Source: Chitinophaga pinensis
GTDB lineage: Bacteria > Bacteroidota > Bacteroidia > Chitinophagales > UBA10324
Direction: 5' to 3'
Length of the DNA: 64,000 nt
NCBI GenBank assembly: GCA_945892775.1
Contig: CAMDDP010000001.1
Coordinates: forward strand, 124,001 to 188,000
Part shown: positions 52,837 through 62,784 of the stretch, one piece after another
How the letters are laid out: each line of letters starts with the position of its first letter
How positions within the stretch are numbered: position 1 is the first letter of the stretch
The notes under the pieces: generated by a model
The model's input: only the letters and a program-made list of their open reading frames with translations
Database searches by the model: none
What the model was told of the DNA's origin: nothing
Translations under genes and position numbers: made by a program

Positions 52837-55374
52837 ATGGAAGCTAAATTTTCACCAAAAGTTAGAGAAGTCATTTCCTTCAGTCGCGAAGAGGCGCTCA
52901 GATTAGGTCACGATTTCATTGGAACTGAACATTTATTATTAGGATTGATTCGCGAAGGCGAAGGTCTGGCAATCAAAGTTATTAAGTCAATGGATGTAGA
53001 TGTGATTATGCTGCGTAAGGCGGTTGAAGATTCTATTCGAGAAAAAGGCGGACATCAATCTTTAAATGTCAGCAATCTTCCGCTGACAAAACAGGCGGAA
53101 AAAATATTGAAGATTGCCATTTTGGAAGCTAAGCTCCTGAAAAGTGAGACAATAGGAACTGAACATTTAATGTTATCTATTCTTAAGAATAAAGATTCCG
53201 TTGCAACAGAATTGTTAATTCGATTTGAAGTGGAATACGAACGCTTTAAAGATGAACTTGACTTTTTGCAACAAGATGTTAAAAATGAAATGCCGGGTGA
53301 AAGTGGAGATGATGAAGGATTTGAAGAAGAAGAAAAATTGAAGGCAACAGGAACATCACGCAAGCCAGGTGCAACAAAATCACGCACACCAGTACTCGAT
53401 AATTTTGGTCGCGATATAACTAAAATGGGGGAAGAAGGAAATCTAGATCCTATTGTTGGTCGAGAAGTAGAGATCGAAAGAGTATCGCAAATATTAAGTA
53501 GAAGAAAGAAAAATAATCCAATTCTTATTGGAGAACCAGGTGTTGGTAAGACCGCAATTGTAGAGGGATTGGCCTTGAGAATTATTCAGCGAAAAGTTTC
53601 TCGTGTTTTATACGATAAAAGAATTGTGATGCTTGATCTTGCTGCATTAGTTGCCGGAACAAAGTATCGTGGCCAATTTGAAGAGCGCATGAAGGCGATT
53701 ATGAATGAGTTAGAAAAAAATCGCGATGTAATTTTATTTATTGATGAGATTCATACCATTGTTGGAGCTGGTGGAGCAACTGGCTCATTGGATGCTTCTA
53801 ATATTTTTAAGCCCGCTCTTGCCCGTGGCGAATTGCAATGCATTGGCGCTTCTACTTTAGATGAATATCGTCAGTACATTGAAAAAGATGGTGCTTTGGA
53901 TCGTCGGTTCCAAAAAGTTTTGGTTGAACCACCTTCAGCTGATGAAGCGGTGATTATATTGACCAATATAAAAAGTAAGTACGAGGAGTTTCATAATGTT
54001 AATTATTCTGATGAAGCAATAAAAGCATGTGTACATTTATCAAATCGTTACATCACCGATCGTTTGTTGCCCGATAAAGCCATAGATGTGTTGGATGAAG
54101 TTGGGGCGAAAGTTCACTTGAAAAATATTCATGTTCCACAAAGTCTTTTAGATCTTGAAAAGAAAATTGAAGATGTGAAAGTGGAAAAAAATAAAGTGGT
54201 GAAGAGTCAGAAGTATGAGGAAGCTGCACGACTTCGTGATTCTGAAAAGAAACTACAAGAAGAATTAGAAGGAGCAAAAAAGAATTGGGAAGAAGAAACA
54301 AAAATCGCAAGGTATCCTGTTACCGAAGATGATATTTCCGAAGTAGTTGCCATGATTACAGGCGTACCTGTTAAGCGTGTTGCTCAGGGTGAAGGAGCTC
54401 GTTTGTTAAAAATGAGCGAAGAGTTGAAAGGTAGTGTGATTGGGCAGGATGATGCAATTATAAAAGTTACCAAAGCCATTCAACGCAATCGTGCTGGATT
54501 AAAAGACCCGAAGAAGCCTATTGGCTCATTTATTTTCTTAGGGCCAACTGGTGTTGGTAAAACGGAACTAGCTAAAGTATTGGCTAGATATTTATTTGAT
54601 TCTGATGATGCCTTGGTTAGAATTGATATGAGTGAGTACATGGAAAAATTTTCTGTATCACGATTAATTGGTGCTCCTCCTGGATATGTTGGTTACGAAG
54701 AAGGCGGTCAACTTACTGAAAAGGTTCGTCGCAAACCATACTCTGTTATTTTATTAGATGAAATTGAAAAAGCGCATCCTGATGTGTATAGTGTTTTATT
54801 GCAAGTGCTAGATGATGGAATTTTAACGGATGGGTTGGGAAGAAAAGTTGATTTCAAAAATACTTTGATTATCATGACTTCAAACATTGGAGCACGACAG
54901 TTGAAAGACTTCGGAACAGGGATAGGATTTTCAACTAATGCAAAAAAAGATTCAGCGGATACTCATAGCAAAACTGTAATTGAAAATGCAATGAAACGCA
55001 CTTTTGCTCCTGAGTTTTTAAATCGAATTGATGATGTGATTGTGTTTAACTCATTGACAAAAGATCATATTCATGTGATCATTGAAATCATGATGAAAGA
55101 TGTTTATGCACGAGTTCAACACCTTGGTTTTACCATGGAGTTAAGTAAGTCAGCTAAAGATTTCTTGAGCGAAAAAGGATATGATGAAAAATATGGCGCA
55201 AGACCATTGCACCGAGCAATACAAAAATACTTGGAGGATCCTTTAGCGGAAGAAATCTTGAATTCACAAATTAAACCTGGTGATATGGTGATGGTTGATT
55301 TAGATGCAAAGGATAAAGAGAAATTAAAAATCACAGTAAAAAAACAAAAGAAATCAGAAAGATCTGATGCTTAG
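52837..55374 (+). CDS. clpC: ATP-dependent Clp protease ATPase subunit ClpC
   Basis: An 845-residue HSP100 unfoldase that feeds substrates into ClpP. The N domain (about 1-145) has two Clp-N repeats, with [13 protein letters not shown] and [12 protein letters not shown]. The first AAA+ domain has Walker [10 protein letters not shown] (about 231) and a second has GPTGVGKTE (about 570). Between them a UVR motif ([19 protein letters not shown], about residues 465-485) marks ClpC rather than ClpA or ClpB. The second domain has the [14 protein letters not shown] pore loop. The tail is Lys-rich. Confidence 0.95.
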   Translation: MEAKFSPKVREVISFSREEALRLGHDFIGTEHLLLGLIREGEGLAIKVIKSMDVDVIMLRKAVEDSIREKGGHQSLNVSNLPLTKQAEKILKIAILEAKLLKSETIGTEHLMLSILKNKDSVATELLIRFEVEYERFKDELDFLQQDVKNEMPGESGDDEGFEEEEKLKATGTSRKPGATKSRTPVLDNFGRDITKMGEEGNLDPIVGREVEIERVSQILSRRKKNNPILIGEPGVGKTAIVEGLALRIIQRKVSRVLYDKRIVMLDLAALVAGTKYRGQFEERMKAIMNELEKNRDVILFIDEIHTIVGAGGATGSLDASNIFKPALARGELQCIGASTLDEYRQYIEKDGALDRRFQKVLVEPPSADEAVIILTNIKSKYEEFHNVNYSDEAIKACVHLSNRYITDRLLPDKAIDVLDEVGAKVHLKNIHVPQSLLDLEKKIEDVKVEKNKVVKSQKYEEAARLRDSEKKLQEELEGAKKNWEEETKIARYPVTEDDISEVVAMITGVPVKRVAQGEGARLLKMSEELKGSVIGQDDAIIKVTKAIQRNRAGLKDPKKPIGSFIFLGPTGVGKTELAKVLARYLFDSDDALVRIDMSEYMEKFSVSRLIGAPPGYVGYEEGGQLTEKVRRKPYSVILLDEIEKAHPDVYSVLLQVLDDGILTDGLGRKVDFKNTLIIMTSNIGARQLKDFGTGIGFSTNAKKDSADTHSKTVIENAMKRTFAPEFLNRIDDVIVFNSLTKDHIHVIIEIMMKDVYARVQHLGFTMELSKSAKDFLSEKGYDEKYGARPLHRAIQKYLEDPLAEEILNSQIKPGDMVMVDLDAKDKEKLKITVKKQKKSERSDA

Positions 55375-55488
55375 TTGAATTGTTTTTTCTCTTTAATGTT
55401 AATCTATGATTTTTTATTAAATTTCTATCAATATTATACTCTTGTATCATTTTTTATCGTTTGGAACTTGAAACGTTAAGTTTCATTT

Positions 55489-55980
55489 TTGTCGCGTAAT
55501 AATTTTAATGTGATTATTAATTTAAGTAAAAAAATATTCAGGTTGCGTGTAGTGCGGTATTTCTGTACTGCTCTTACCGCTACATCTGTTGATGTGTTTA
55601 TTTATTTTTTAACTTACAATTATGTGATTTGGAAAAATGATTTGCCATTGACTGAGCACCTGACTATTGGTGCGCCAACTATTGCATTAATGGTTTCATT
55701 TTGTTTTGGATTGGCAACAAATTTTACACTTACTAGAAAATTTGTATTTACTAAATCTGATTTGCGAATCCGACATCAATTCATGCGGTACACATCTGTT
55801 GCCCTAGGTGCATTGGTGCTTAATTATTTTCTTATGAATTTTTTAATAAAAGAATTTAAATGGTATCCAACTTTATCCAGAGCTACTGCAGCGGTATGTA
55901 TTGGCGTAATCAGTTTTGCTGTTCACAAAACCTTTTCATTCACTATTAAGAATGAAGAAGAAATAGAAATAGAGGGTTAG
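55489..55980 (+). CDS. GtrA-family membrane protein
   Basis: A 163-residue protein with four predicted membrane helices (about 20-40, 58-80, 100-118 and 128-150). It shows the GtrA features: the RYFCTALTATSVDVFIYFLT opening, ATNFTLTRKFVF between helices 2 and 3, and a VHKTFSF end. GtrA proteins help move polyprenyl-linked sugars or other lipid-linked glycans. The start is a TTG at 55489; a GTG at 55510 would give a version seven residues shorter. Stands alone after clpC. Confidence 0.78.
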   Translation: MSRNNFNVIINLSKKIFRLRVVRYFCTALTATSVDVFIYFLTYNYVIWKNDLPLTEHLTIGAPTIALMVSFCFGLATNFTLTRKFVFTKSDLRIRHQFMRYTSVALGALVLNYFLMNFLIKEFKWYPTLSRATAAVCIGVISFAVHKTFSFTIKNEEEIEIEG

Positions 55981-56013
55981 CGAAGTTGCTATCTAAATAT
56001 GAGGAGCTAATTT

Positions 56014-56553
56014 CTATAAAATACTTTTTTCCAATAAAATAAATTCTAACGGTTTTTTAGGTATTCCTAATCTTTTATCGTGAGATGGAAATGGTTTTTT
56101 AACTCCCGTATTTTTATATCCCTGCTTTATATACCAATTCAATAATTCTTTCCGATCGGTAATAACTGACATATAAACGGCTGAACAATTAACTGCTTTT
56201 GCTCTCACTTCGGCTTCCTTCATCATTTCTTTTCCTATTCCCCTTGTCTGAAGTTCAGGTGAAACAGTTAGCAGGCCAAGGAATAATTTGTAGCCATGTT
56301 TTTCTAAGTGCACACACCCAATTATTTTATTTTCAGCATCTATAAATTTTAAAAATATAGAATCTTTTTTCTGTATAAAATCTTTTAATCGATCTTCATC
56401 AATGCGAATGCCGTCTAGTAAATCAGCTTCAGTGGTCCATCCAATTTTTGATGATTCGCCACGGTAAGCAGAGTTTATTAATATATTTAATTCAGCCACA
56501 TCAGCAATTGTTGCCTTTACAATTTTTGTTTTCTTTTCTCCCTTAATTTTCAT
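56014..56553 (-). CDS. GNAT-family N-acetyltransferase
   Basis: A 179-residue acetyltransferase. The acetyl-CoA-binding motif A reads LLTVSPELQTRGIGKEMM, with the Q-x-x-G-I-G loop near residue 108. Motif B follows with the NWYIKQGYKNTGVKKPFP segment near the C terminus. The substrate is unknown. The N-terminal ADVAELNILINSAYRGE is typical of small-molecule acetyltransferases. Five bases separate it from the pseudouridine synthase upstream, so they are probably co-transcribed. Confidence 0.85.
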   Translation of the reverse strand: MKIKGEKKTKIVKATIADVAELNILINSAYRGESSKIGWTTEADLLDGIRIDEDRLKDFIQKKDSIFLKFIDAENKIIGCVHLEKHGYKLFLGLLTVSPELQTRGIGKEMMKEAEVRAKAVNCSAVYMSVITDRKELLNWYIKQGYKNTGVKKPFPSHDKRLGIPKKPLEFILLEKSIL

Positions 56554-56558
56554 TTTTA

Positions 56559-57209
56559 CTACTTACTTAATTTTAATAAATTATATAAATCTGTTTTTTC
56601 TAGTTCAATTACATCGCCACTATTCATTTTTTCTGCTGTCAAACTTTCAATTTTCCATCTGATTAATCTTAATGTTGGAAAATTGACCGCAGCGGTCATT
56701 TTTCGCACCTGATGATTTTTTCCTTCGGTCAAAGATAACTCAATCCACGAAGTTGGGCTATTTTTTCTAAAACGAATAGGTGGAACTCTTTCTGGTACTA
56801 TTGGATCTTCAATTAAATATTTTGCAAAAGCTGATTTCGTTTTATGTCTTTCCCCCCTTACCTTAATGGCAAACCCTGATTCTAATCTTTTTAATGCTTC
56901 ATCGGTCATAATGCCTTCTACCTGGGCCAGGTAAGTTCTAGTGTGTTCATTTTCAGGGGCTAAAAGCTTGTTATTCAGAGCTGTATCGTTAGTTAAAATT
57001 AATAATCCTTCAGAATTTTCATCCAACCGTCCAACAGGATAAACATCTTTGGGAAATTCAAATAGATCTTTTAATGTTCGCTTTCCTTCACAATGTGAAA
57101 ATTGACATAAAACTTTGAATGGTTTATATAAAACAAAATATTTATATGAGTCGGTTCGTTGTAATTTTTCTTTTAACATTTCTATATCAAATAAATTTCC
57201 AATTTTCAA
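56559..57209 (-). CDS. Pseudouridine synthase (RluE/RsuA-like)
   Basis: A 216-residue enzyme isomerising uridine to pseudouridine in rRNA. The catalytic motif GRLDENSEGLLILTND holds the essential Asp near residue 61. Later blocks RTYLAQVEG and LTEGKNHQVRKMTAAVNFPTLRLIR complete the RsuA-type fold. It lacks an S4 domain, which fits RluE, the short branch modifying 23S rRNA. The first residues MKIGNLFDIEMLKEK do not match the core, so the true start could be a few codons downstream. Confidence 0.9.
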   Translation of the reverse strand: MKIGNLFDIEMLKEKLQRTDSYKYFVLYKPFKVLCQFSHCEGKRTLKDLFEFPKDVYPVGRLDENSEGLLILTNDTALNNKLLAPENEHTRTYLAQVEGIMTDEALKRLESGFAIKVRGERHKTKSAFAKYLIEDPIVPERVPPIRFRKNSPTSWIELSLTEGKNHQVRKMTAAVNFPTLRLIRWKIESLTAEKMNSGDVIELEKTDLYNLLKLSK

Positions 57210-57258
57210 TTTTCAATTTATAAAATTACCTTGTCACTCTAATTTCAAATAAAAAATA

Positions 57259-58824
57259 ATGAGTAAAATTTTAAAGGCATCTTTCTTAAGCTTTATTTTT
57301 TCTATCCAATTTTGTATTGCTCAGCAAGCACCGCTTAATTGGTTTTTGCTTGATCCAGCGATTGATAGTTACAAAGGTACTGCTACCAATTCATGTTATG
57401 ATAAATTACTGCAAGAAAAAGTAGGTGTCCAAGTAATTGTCGCTGTTATTGATGGCGGGGTTGATATTTTTCATCCTGATTTAATTAAAAACATTTGGAC
57501 TAATGAAAAAGAAATTCCAGGAAATGGAATTGATGATGATAAAAATGGTTTTGTTGATGATGTACATGGGTGGGATTTTATTGGTGGAAAAGATGGTAAC
57601 GATGTAAATCAAGATAATTATGAACTTACCCGCGTTTATCGTGATTTGAAAAAGAAATATGGTGCCGGGATTAACGGAGGCGACCCAAAAGAATATGAAT
57701 ACTTTTTGAAAATTCAATCTGAATTCAATGAAAGAATTGATGATGGAAAAAAGAATCTGGACTTCTTCACCAATTTGTGTAATTCAGTTGATGATATGGT
57801 AAAAGATTTAGGGAAAAATCCATTTACATCTGAGGATTTGAAAAACTATAATCCAACAGATAATAAATTGATGATGGCAAAAATATTTTTAAATGCTTAT
57901 GTTCAGCAAACTGGAACTCAGGATTATCAAAGTGTGATTAATGAAATGAATGAAGGAAAGAAGCAATATGAAAGTATGGTCAACTATGGTTATAATCTTG
58001 ATTTCGACCCAAGAAATGTGGTTGGAGATAATTACTCCGATGTGAATGAGAAAGGATATGGAAACAATGAAGTTCAAGGTCCTGATGGGCTTCATGGAAC
58101 TCATGTTTCAGGCATCATTGGTGCGGTTCGTAACAACAATTTGGGAATGGATGGGGTTGGAACTAATGTAAAAATTATGGCTATCCGTTGTGTTCCGGAT
58201 GGTGATGAGCGAGATAAAGATGTGGCAAACGCCATTCGATATGCGGCAGATAATGGAGCAAAAATTATTAATATGAGTTTTGGAAAAAGTTTCGGCTATA
58301 ATAAAACTGCTGTTGATGAAGCTGTAAAATATGCTGTATCAAAAGATGTTTTGATTGTTCATGCTGCCGGTAACGATGGAAAGAATAATGATAAGTCAGA
58401 TAATTTCCCTAATGATAAATTTGACGATGGCTCAGGTTATGCTGCAACTTGGATTGAGGTAGGAGCAAGTGGCCCTGATGGAGGCGCAGCACCATTTTCA
58501 AATTATGGAAAATTAGGAGTAGATATTTTTTCACCGGGTATGGAAATTTATTCTACCATTCCAGATGGGAAGTACATTAATGAACAAGGAACCAGTATGG
58601 CATCTCCAGTTTGTGCCGGAGTAGCGGCCATAATTCGTTCTTATTATCCCAATCTTAAAGCTGTTCAGGTAAAGCAGGTATTACTTAGTTCGGTATACAA
58701 GCCATCGGGTAAATTCATTTTACCTGGGTCTGATAAAAAGAAAACTAAGTACAGAAAAATATGTGTGAGCGGTGGGATTGTAAATGCTTATAATGCGTTG
58801 CAGATTGCTGCAACCATAAAGTAG
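57259..58824 (+). CDS. S8-family subtilisin-like serine peptidase
   Basis: A 521-residue exported protease with a signal peptide (about 1-21, ending CIAQ). The catalytic triad is Asp65 (AVIDGGVDIFHPD), His279 (HGTHVSGIIGA) and Ser446 (GTSMASPVCAGV). The oxyanion segment AAGNDGKN is present. The distance from Asp to His is 214 residues, against about 32 in subtilisin, so a charged Asp/Glu/Lys-rich insert of about 180 residues lies between. It has no T9SS sorting domain and ends soon after the core. Confidence 0.92.
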   Translation: MSKILKASFLSFIFSIQFCIAQQAPLNWFLLDPAIDSYKGTATNSCYDKLLQEKVGVQVIVAVIDGGVDIFHPDLIKNIWTNEKEIPGNGIDDDKNGFVDDVHGWDFIGGKDGNDVNQDNYELTRVYRDLKKKYGAGINGGDPKEYEYFLKIQSEFNERIDDGKKNLDFFTNLCNSVDDMVKDLGKNPFTSEDLKNYNPTDNKLMMAKIFLNAYVQQTGTQDYQSVINEMNEGKKQYESMVNYGYNLDFDPRNVVGDNYSDVNEKGYGNNEVQGPDGLHGTHVSGIIGAVRNNNLGMDGVGTNVKIMAIRCVPDGDERDKDVANAIRYAADNGAKIINMSFGKSFGYNKTAVDEAVKYAVSKDVLIVHAAGNDGKNNDKSDNFPNDKFDDGSGYAATWIEVGASGPDGGAAPFSNYGKLGVDIFSPGMEIYSTIPDGKYINEQGTSMASPVCAGVAAIIRSYYPNLKAVQVKQVLLSSVYKPSGKFILPGSDKKKTKYRKICVSGGIVNAYNALQIAATIK

Positions 58825-58840
58825 ATAATAAATCCTTTGC

Positions 58841-59425
58841 TTACTTTATTCCAAGCCACTTGCCAATATAATTTGAGTCTCTACCATCTCGAAACACTCC
58901 GGCATTGGCGGCTTTAATATCTTCAATGGAATAGAAGGCGGTTGAATCATGTAGGCCAATAAGTTTTACTATATCATTTACGGTTTTTCTTTTCACTACC
59001 ATATAAATCATTTTTACTGGACCTTTTGAACCATGGGCATCAACTATGGTTACTCCGTGCATTGCTTCAACTAAGGCTTTTATCAATTCAGCTGATTGTT
59101 TATGGGTTATGATTCTAACAACTTGCACTCCAAGTGCAATTTTTCCTTCCACTACCAAGCCAATATAAGTTCCAGCGGCAAAACCACCCGCCCATCCAAT
59201 GTAGCAGGCAAAGTTATTCAGGTTATTCATTACTTGACTTACCACCACAATCCATATGAGCACTTCAAAAAAACCTAGAATGGGAGCTATTTTTCTATAT
59301 CCTCGACCGACCATCAAATTGCGTATGGTTCCAATAGTCACATCACATATTCGTGAAAAAAATATTATTAACGGTAATCCTATCCAACTATAATAATCGA
59401 ATTCAGTACTGATTTGCAAAAGCAT
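58841..59425 (-). CDS. UPF0316 (DUF5698/DUF2179) membrane protein
   Basis: A 194-residue protein with three N-terminal membrane helices (about 14-32, 44-64 and 72-92) and a soluble C-terminal domain. The IRNLMVGRGYRKIAPILGFFE block and WAGGFAAGTYIGLVVEGKIALG match UPF0316 proteins. The DUF2179 part (about 100-160) contains VDAHGSKGPVKMIYMVVKR. Biological function is unknown; the DUF2179 domain is also found in YitT proteins. It converges with the subtilase gene. Confidence 0.88.
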   Translation of the reverse strand: MLLQISTEFDYYSWIGLPLIIFFSRICDVTIGTIRNLMVGRGYRKIAPILGFFEVLIWIVVVSQVMNNLNNFACYIGWAGGFAAGTYIGLVVEGKIALGVQVVRIITHKQSAELIKALVEAMHGVTIVDAHGSKGPVKMIYMVVKRKTVNDIVKLIGLHDSTAFYSIEDIKAANAGVFRDGRDSNYIGKWLGIK

Positions 59426-59550
59426 CTTTTTTTTAAAATTTAAATTAAAAGTGTAAAAATAAAGGGTGAATACACTGTACTTTTTTCATATTATAATATG
59501 CTTTAACGGTAACCTGTTTATTGTTTAGGAAATAGTGCTTTAAAGGGAGC

Positions 59551-59581
59551 AAAAAAAAACCGCCCCGATAAATCGGGGCGG
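59551..59581 (-). terminator. Terminator of the cspA-type gene
   Basis: GC-rich stem CCGCCCCGA/TCGGGGCGG (59560-59568 with 59573-59581) with loop TAAA, followed on the minus strand by a nine-T run (59551-59559). A very strong intrinsic terminator. Confidence 0.93.
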
Positions 59582-59636
59582 TGCAAGAATTTGGGTATTG
59601 TTCTTTATCTTCTTTTCAGAAGTTGAACGGTCTTAA

Positions 59637-59831
59637 TTAGTGTGCGAGTTCAACTCTTACAGCATTTAAACCTTTTTTACCTTTCTCAACATCAAAAACC
59701 ACTTCGTCGCCTTCGCGAATGTCAGCTTTTAATCCTGATACATGAACGAAGATGTCTTCGCCTGTTTCTTGATCGCAAATAAATCCAAATCCTTTGGAGT
59801 TATTGAAGAACTTTACTTTTCCTTTTTTCAT
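59637..59831 (-). CDS. cspA: Cold-shock protein, CspA family
   Basis: A 64-residue single cold-shock domain that acts as an RNA chaperone. RNP1 KGFGFIC (about 13-19) and RNP2 DIFVHVSGL (about 27-35) are intact, and the length is typical. The gene has its own consensus promoter 31 bases upstream and a strong terminator 56 bases after the stop. Confidence 0.95.
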   Translation of the reverse strand: MKKGKVKFFNNSKGFGFICDQETGEDIFVHVSGLKADIREGDEVVFDVEKGKKGLNAVRVELAH

Positions 59832-59861
59832 TTAATTGACTTTAAAAATTATTTAATAATG

Positions 59862-59892
59862 CAAATGTAAACTTTAAAACTTAAAAACCAAC
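59862..59892 (-). promoter_or_regulatory. Candidate promoter for cspA
   Basis: On the minus strand GTTG (59889-59892), 19 bases, then TACATTTG (59862-59869). The -7 box is a full TAnnTTTG match and the -33 box is off by one base. Confidence 0.6.
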
Positions 59893-60005
59893 AATTATTT
59901 TAAAAGCACACTTATAAAGAAAAAAAAGAGTTAGAAAAAACAACCCCTATTTTGTGTGTGTTTTTTAAAAAATTGTCATTCCTAGGAACGATAATTCTCA
60001 CATTT

Positions 60006-62051
60006 TTACCAAATGGCAACTCTCAAACTATCGTCGCGATACATTGCATCACCCGTTTTTACATTAAATGCAGTAAAGAAATCAGCCATGTTTGTAATAG
60101 GCGCAATTCCACGAACCTGAGCAGGTGAGTGATAATCAGTTCTGAGTCTTGAAATTAAGGCGTCAGGACGAATGTTGTTTCTCCAAACTCGTGTCCATGA
60201 AATAAAGAAACGCTGTTGAGGAGTATACCCCTCCATTAAACTAGTATCCTGACCTTCCTTGGTTTTTTTGAAAGCAGCATATGCAATCATAGCACCACCT
60301 AAGTCAGCAATGTTTTCCCCCATTGTTAAATCAGGATCTACATGCATTGAATCCAATAAAGTATAAAGCAGAAACTGATTTCCCAATTTCTTAGCCTTAG
60401 AATCGAAGTTGGCTTTATCACTTTTACTCCACCACATTTTTAAATTTCCGTCGCCATCATACTGGCAGCCCTGGTCATCAAAACCATGAGTGATTTCGTG
60501 GCAGATAACTGCGCCAATTCCACCATAGTTAATGGCATCATCAGCATTAGCATCAAAGAAAGGAGGCTGTAAAATACCTGCCGGGAAAACGATTTCGTTA
60601 TTCGCAGGATTGTAATAAGCATTCACTGTCTGCGGGCTCATTCCCCATTCAGTCCGGTCAACCGGTTTGCCAATTTTGTTAATCATGTAATTCCATCCCC
60701 ATTCGTTTGAACGCAACACATTGGCTACATACGAACTACGGTCAATTGTAAGCGCTGAATAGTCGCGCCACTTATCAGGGTAACCGATTTTGCGGGTTAT
60801 TTTATCAAGTTTGGTAGATGCTTTGGTTTTGGTGCTATCGTTCATCCAGGTATTTGATTGAATGCGCTCACGAAAAGTAGCTATCATATTATCAATCATT
60901 TCGTTCATCCGCTTTTTTGCTTCAGGAGTGAAAGCAGTTTTAACATACTCTTCACCCAATGCTTCACCCATGTTGCCATCAATGTTATTCAACACCCGCT
61001 TCCAGCGAGATTGCATGCTCTTGGTTCCGTTCAATGCTTTTCCGTAGAAATTAAAACTCTTCAATGCTAAAGAATCGCTTAAGTAACGGGCATTTGTTAT
61101 GATTACATTCCAGGCTAAATAATCTTTCCAAACATCTATCGGAGTTTTTTTCATTTGTGTTTCCACTAACTTGAAGAACGCAGGCTGGCCAACAATAATG
61201 GTATCAACAGTAATTCCCATTTCAGCAAGGTGACTTTTCCAATCAACCGAAGGATTAAATTTCTGCAAATCAGCGACAGTCATTTTATGATAAGTGGCAT
61301 AAGGGTCGCGCATTTGAACCTGGCTCATGCTCGCCGTTGCAAGCGAAGTTTCAAAAGTCATAATCTTCGCTGCTTTTTCTTTAGCAGTAGCTGCATCATT
61401 TCCTCTTTCCATTAATATGGTAGCAATCAATGCAACATACTGTGCACGCAATTCAACACTCTTAGGGTCAGTGCGGAAATAGTAATCTTTCTCAGGCATT
61501 CCAATTCCACCTTGCGTGACAAACACAGCAATTTTACTGCTGTTCATATCGTCCTGCCCTGCATAAAGACCATATAAAGGACCAGAGCCGTTACGCATTT
61601 CGTGCGCTATCACACTCATCATTCCCTTAATATCTTTTATGCCATCAATCATTGCCAGTTCTTCTTTCAAGGGTTCAATACCTTGTTTGTTCAGGCTAAC
61701 TGAATCCATGCCAGTGAAATAAAAGTTGCCCACCTTCTTGCGGTTGCTTCCTATCTCGGCTTTGTTATCAGCAGTAGCTTCATTTAAAATTTTGTGCAAT
61801 ATTTCGTAACGCATTTTATCTACTTCGTTGAACGAACCCCATCGAGCTTCGTCTCCAGGAATAGGATTGTTTTTCATCCAGCCACCATTTACATATTGGT
61901 AAAAGTCGGCACCTTGAATAGCGGTGGTGTCAAAATCAGCGGCAATTAAAACCGGCTTTGCTGTTTCTTTTAGTTCGCCTGAGTTATTGCAGGCAGTAAT
62001 GAATAGGGCGGTAGCTAGTAAGGGAAGGGTCGTTTTAAAGATTTTTTGCAT
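60006..62051 (-). CDS. M13-family zinc metallopeptidase lipoprotein
   Basis: A 681-residue exported peptidase related to neprilysin and PepO. The signal peptide ends LFITAC, giving a lipidated Cys near residue 21. The zinc motif H518-E-I-T-H522 lies in VICHEITHGFD, and the downstream third-ligand motif ENIADLGG is present. NAYYNPANNEIVFPAGILQPP is the substrate-binding region. The whole length is normal. It is a single gene and probably acts on small peptides outside the cytoplasmic membrane. Confidence 0.95.
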   Translation of the reverse strand: MQKIFKTTLPLLATALFITACNNSGELKETAKPVLIAADFDTTAIQGADFYQYVNGGWMKNNPIPGDEARWGSFNEVDKMRYEILHKILNEATADNKAEIGSNRKKVGNFYFTGMDSVSLNKQGIEPLKEELAMIDGIKDIKGMMSVIAHEMRNGSGPLYGLYAGQDDMNSSKIAVFVTQGGIGMPEKDYYFRTDPKSVELRAQYVALIATILMERGNDAATAKEKAAKIMTFETSLATASMSQVQMRDPYATYHKMTVADLQKFNPSVDWKSHLAEMGITVDTIIVGQPAFFKLVETQMKKTPIDVWKDYLAWNVIITNARYLSDSLALKSFNFYGKALNGTKSMQSRWKRVLNNIDGNMGEALGEEYVKTAFTPEAKKRMNEMIDNMIATFRERIQSNTWMNDSTKTKASTKLDKITRKIGYPDKWRDYSALTIDRSSYVANVLRSNEWGWNYMINKIGKPVDRTEWGMSPQTVNAYYNPANNEIVFPAGILQPPFFDANADDAINYGGIGAVICHEITHGFDDQGCQYDGDGNLKMWWSKSDKANFDSKAKKLGNQFLLYTLLDSMHVDPDLTMGENIADLGGAMIAYAAFKKTKEGQDTSLMEGYTPQQRFFISWTRVWRNNIRPDALISRLRTDYHSPAQVRGIAPITNMADFFTAFNVKTGDAMYRDDSLRVAIW

Positions 62052-62135
62052 TGTTTGAATTGATTGTTTTTTACAAGGGGGGCAAATCTAATAGGGAAAT
62101 TTAAAATTCAGATTGACTGAAAATATTTACACATA

Positions 62136-62645
62136 TTATTCTTTTACAAATAACGCTTTCAACTCAGTAGCATCATCTACTTTCATGCGACCCGATAAAA
62201 TCAAGCGTAACTGTCGGCGGCGCAATGCTCCCTCAAATAATATTTTTTCAGATTCGGTTTGTGCAGTAATAGGTTCTACTTCCTTAGGCTTTCTATTCCG
62301 GTCGAGTGCAACAAAAGTGTAAAAGGCTTCATGTGTTTTGATTTTTACTAAATCAGGCATGCTCTCAGCAAATACTTCAATATAAACTTCCATGCTAGTT
62401 TTAAATGTTCTCACCACTTTTGAATGTATGGTTACTAAATCAGAAAGTCGAATTGGATTTTGAAATGAAACATTGTCAACTGATGCTGTAACAACAGATG
62501 CGTGTGTGTGTTTTGTGGCAGCAATTGCCGAACATATATCCATCCAGTACAAGAGTCGACCACCGTGCAGGTTGCCAAGAATATTAGTGTCGTTCGGGTG
62601 AACGAGTTCGGTCATAACGGTAAGTGATTCTGCGGGGGTTTTCAT
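62136..62645 (-). CDS. Acyl-CoA thioesterase, YciA-like hotdog family
   Basis: A 169-residue hotdog-fold thioesterase. The block VHPNDTNILGNLHGGRLLYWMD carries the conserved Asn-His-Gly region, and VSFQNPIRLSDLVTIHSKV follows. It has one domain plus a C-terminal extension of about 40 residues rich in charge. It likely hydrolyses medium- to long-chain acyl-CoA in the cytosol. Divergent from hldD, with a spacer of about 140 bases. Confidence 0.88.
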   Translation of the reverse strand: MKTPAESLTVMTELVHPNDTNILGNLHGGRLLYWMDICSAIAATKHTHASVVTASVDNVSFQNPIRLSDLVTIHSKVVRTFKTSMEVYIEVFAESMPDLVKIKTHEAFYTFVALDRNRKPKEVEPITAQTESEKILFEGALRRRQLRLILSGRMKVDDATELKALFVKE

Positions 62646-62784
62646 TTTAGTATTATTTGTGGTTGCGAATGTAGTGAGAAAAAAATGTTAGTAAATGGTT
62701 GTTGGTTTAAATACATATTGCTTTCTGTAGCTGATTACCGTTTACTAAACCTGCTATTTACATTTGCCATCGAAATACTTTTGA

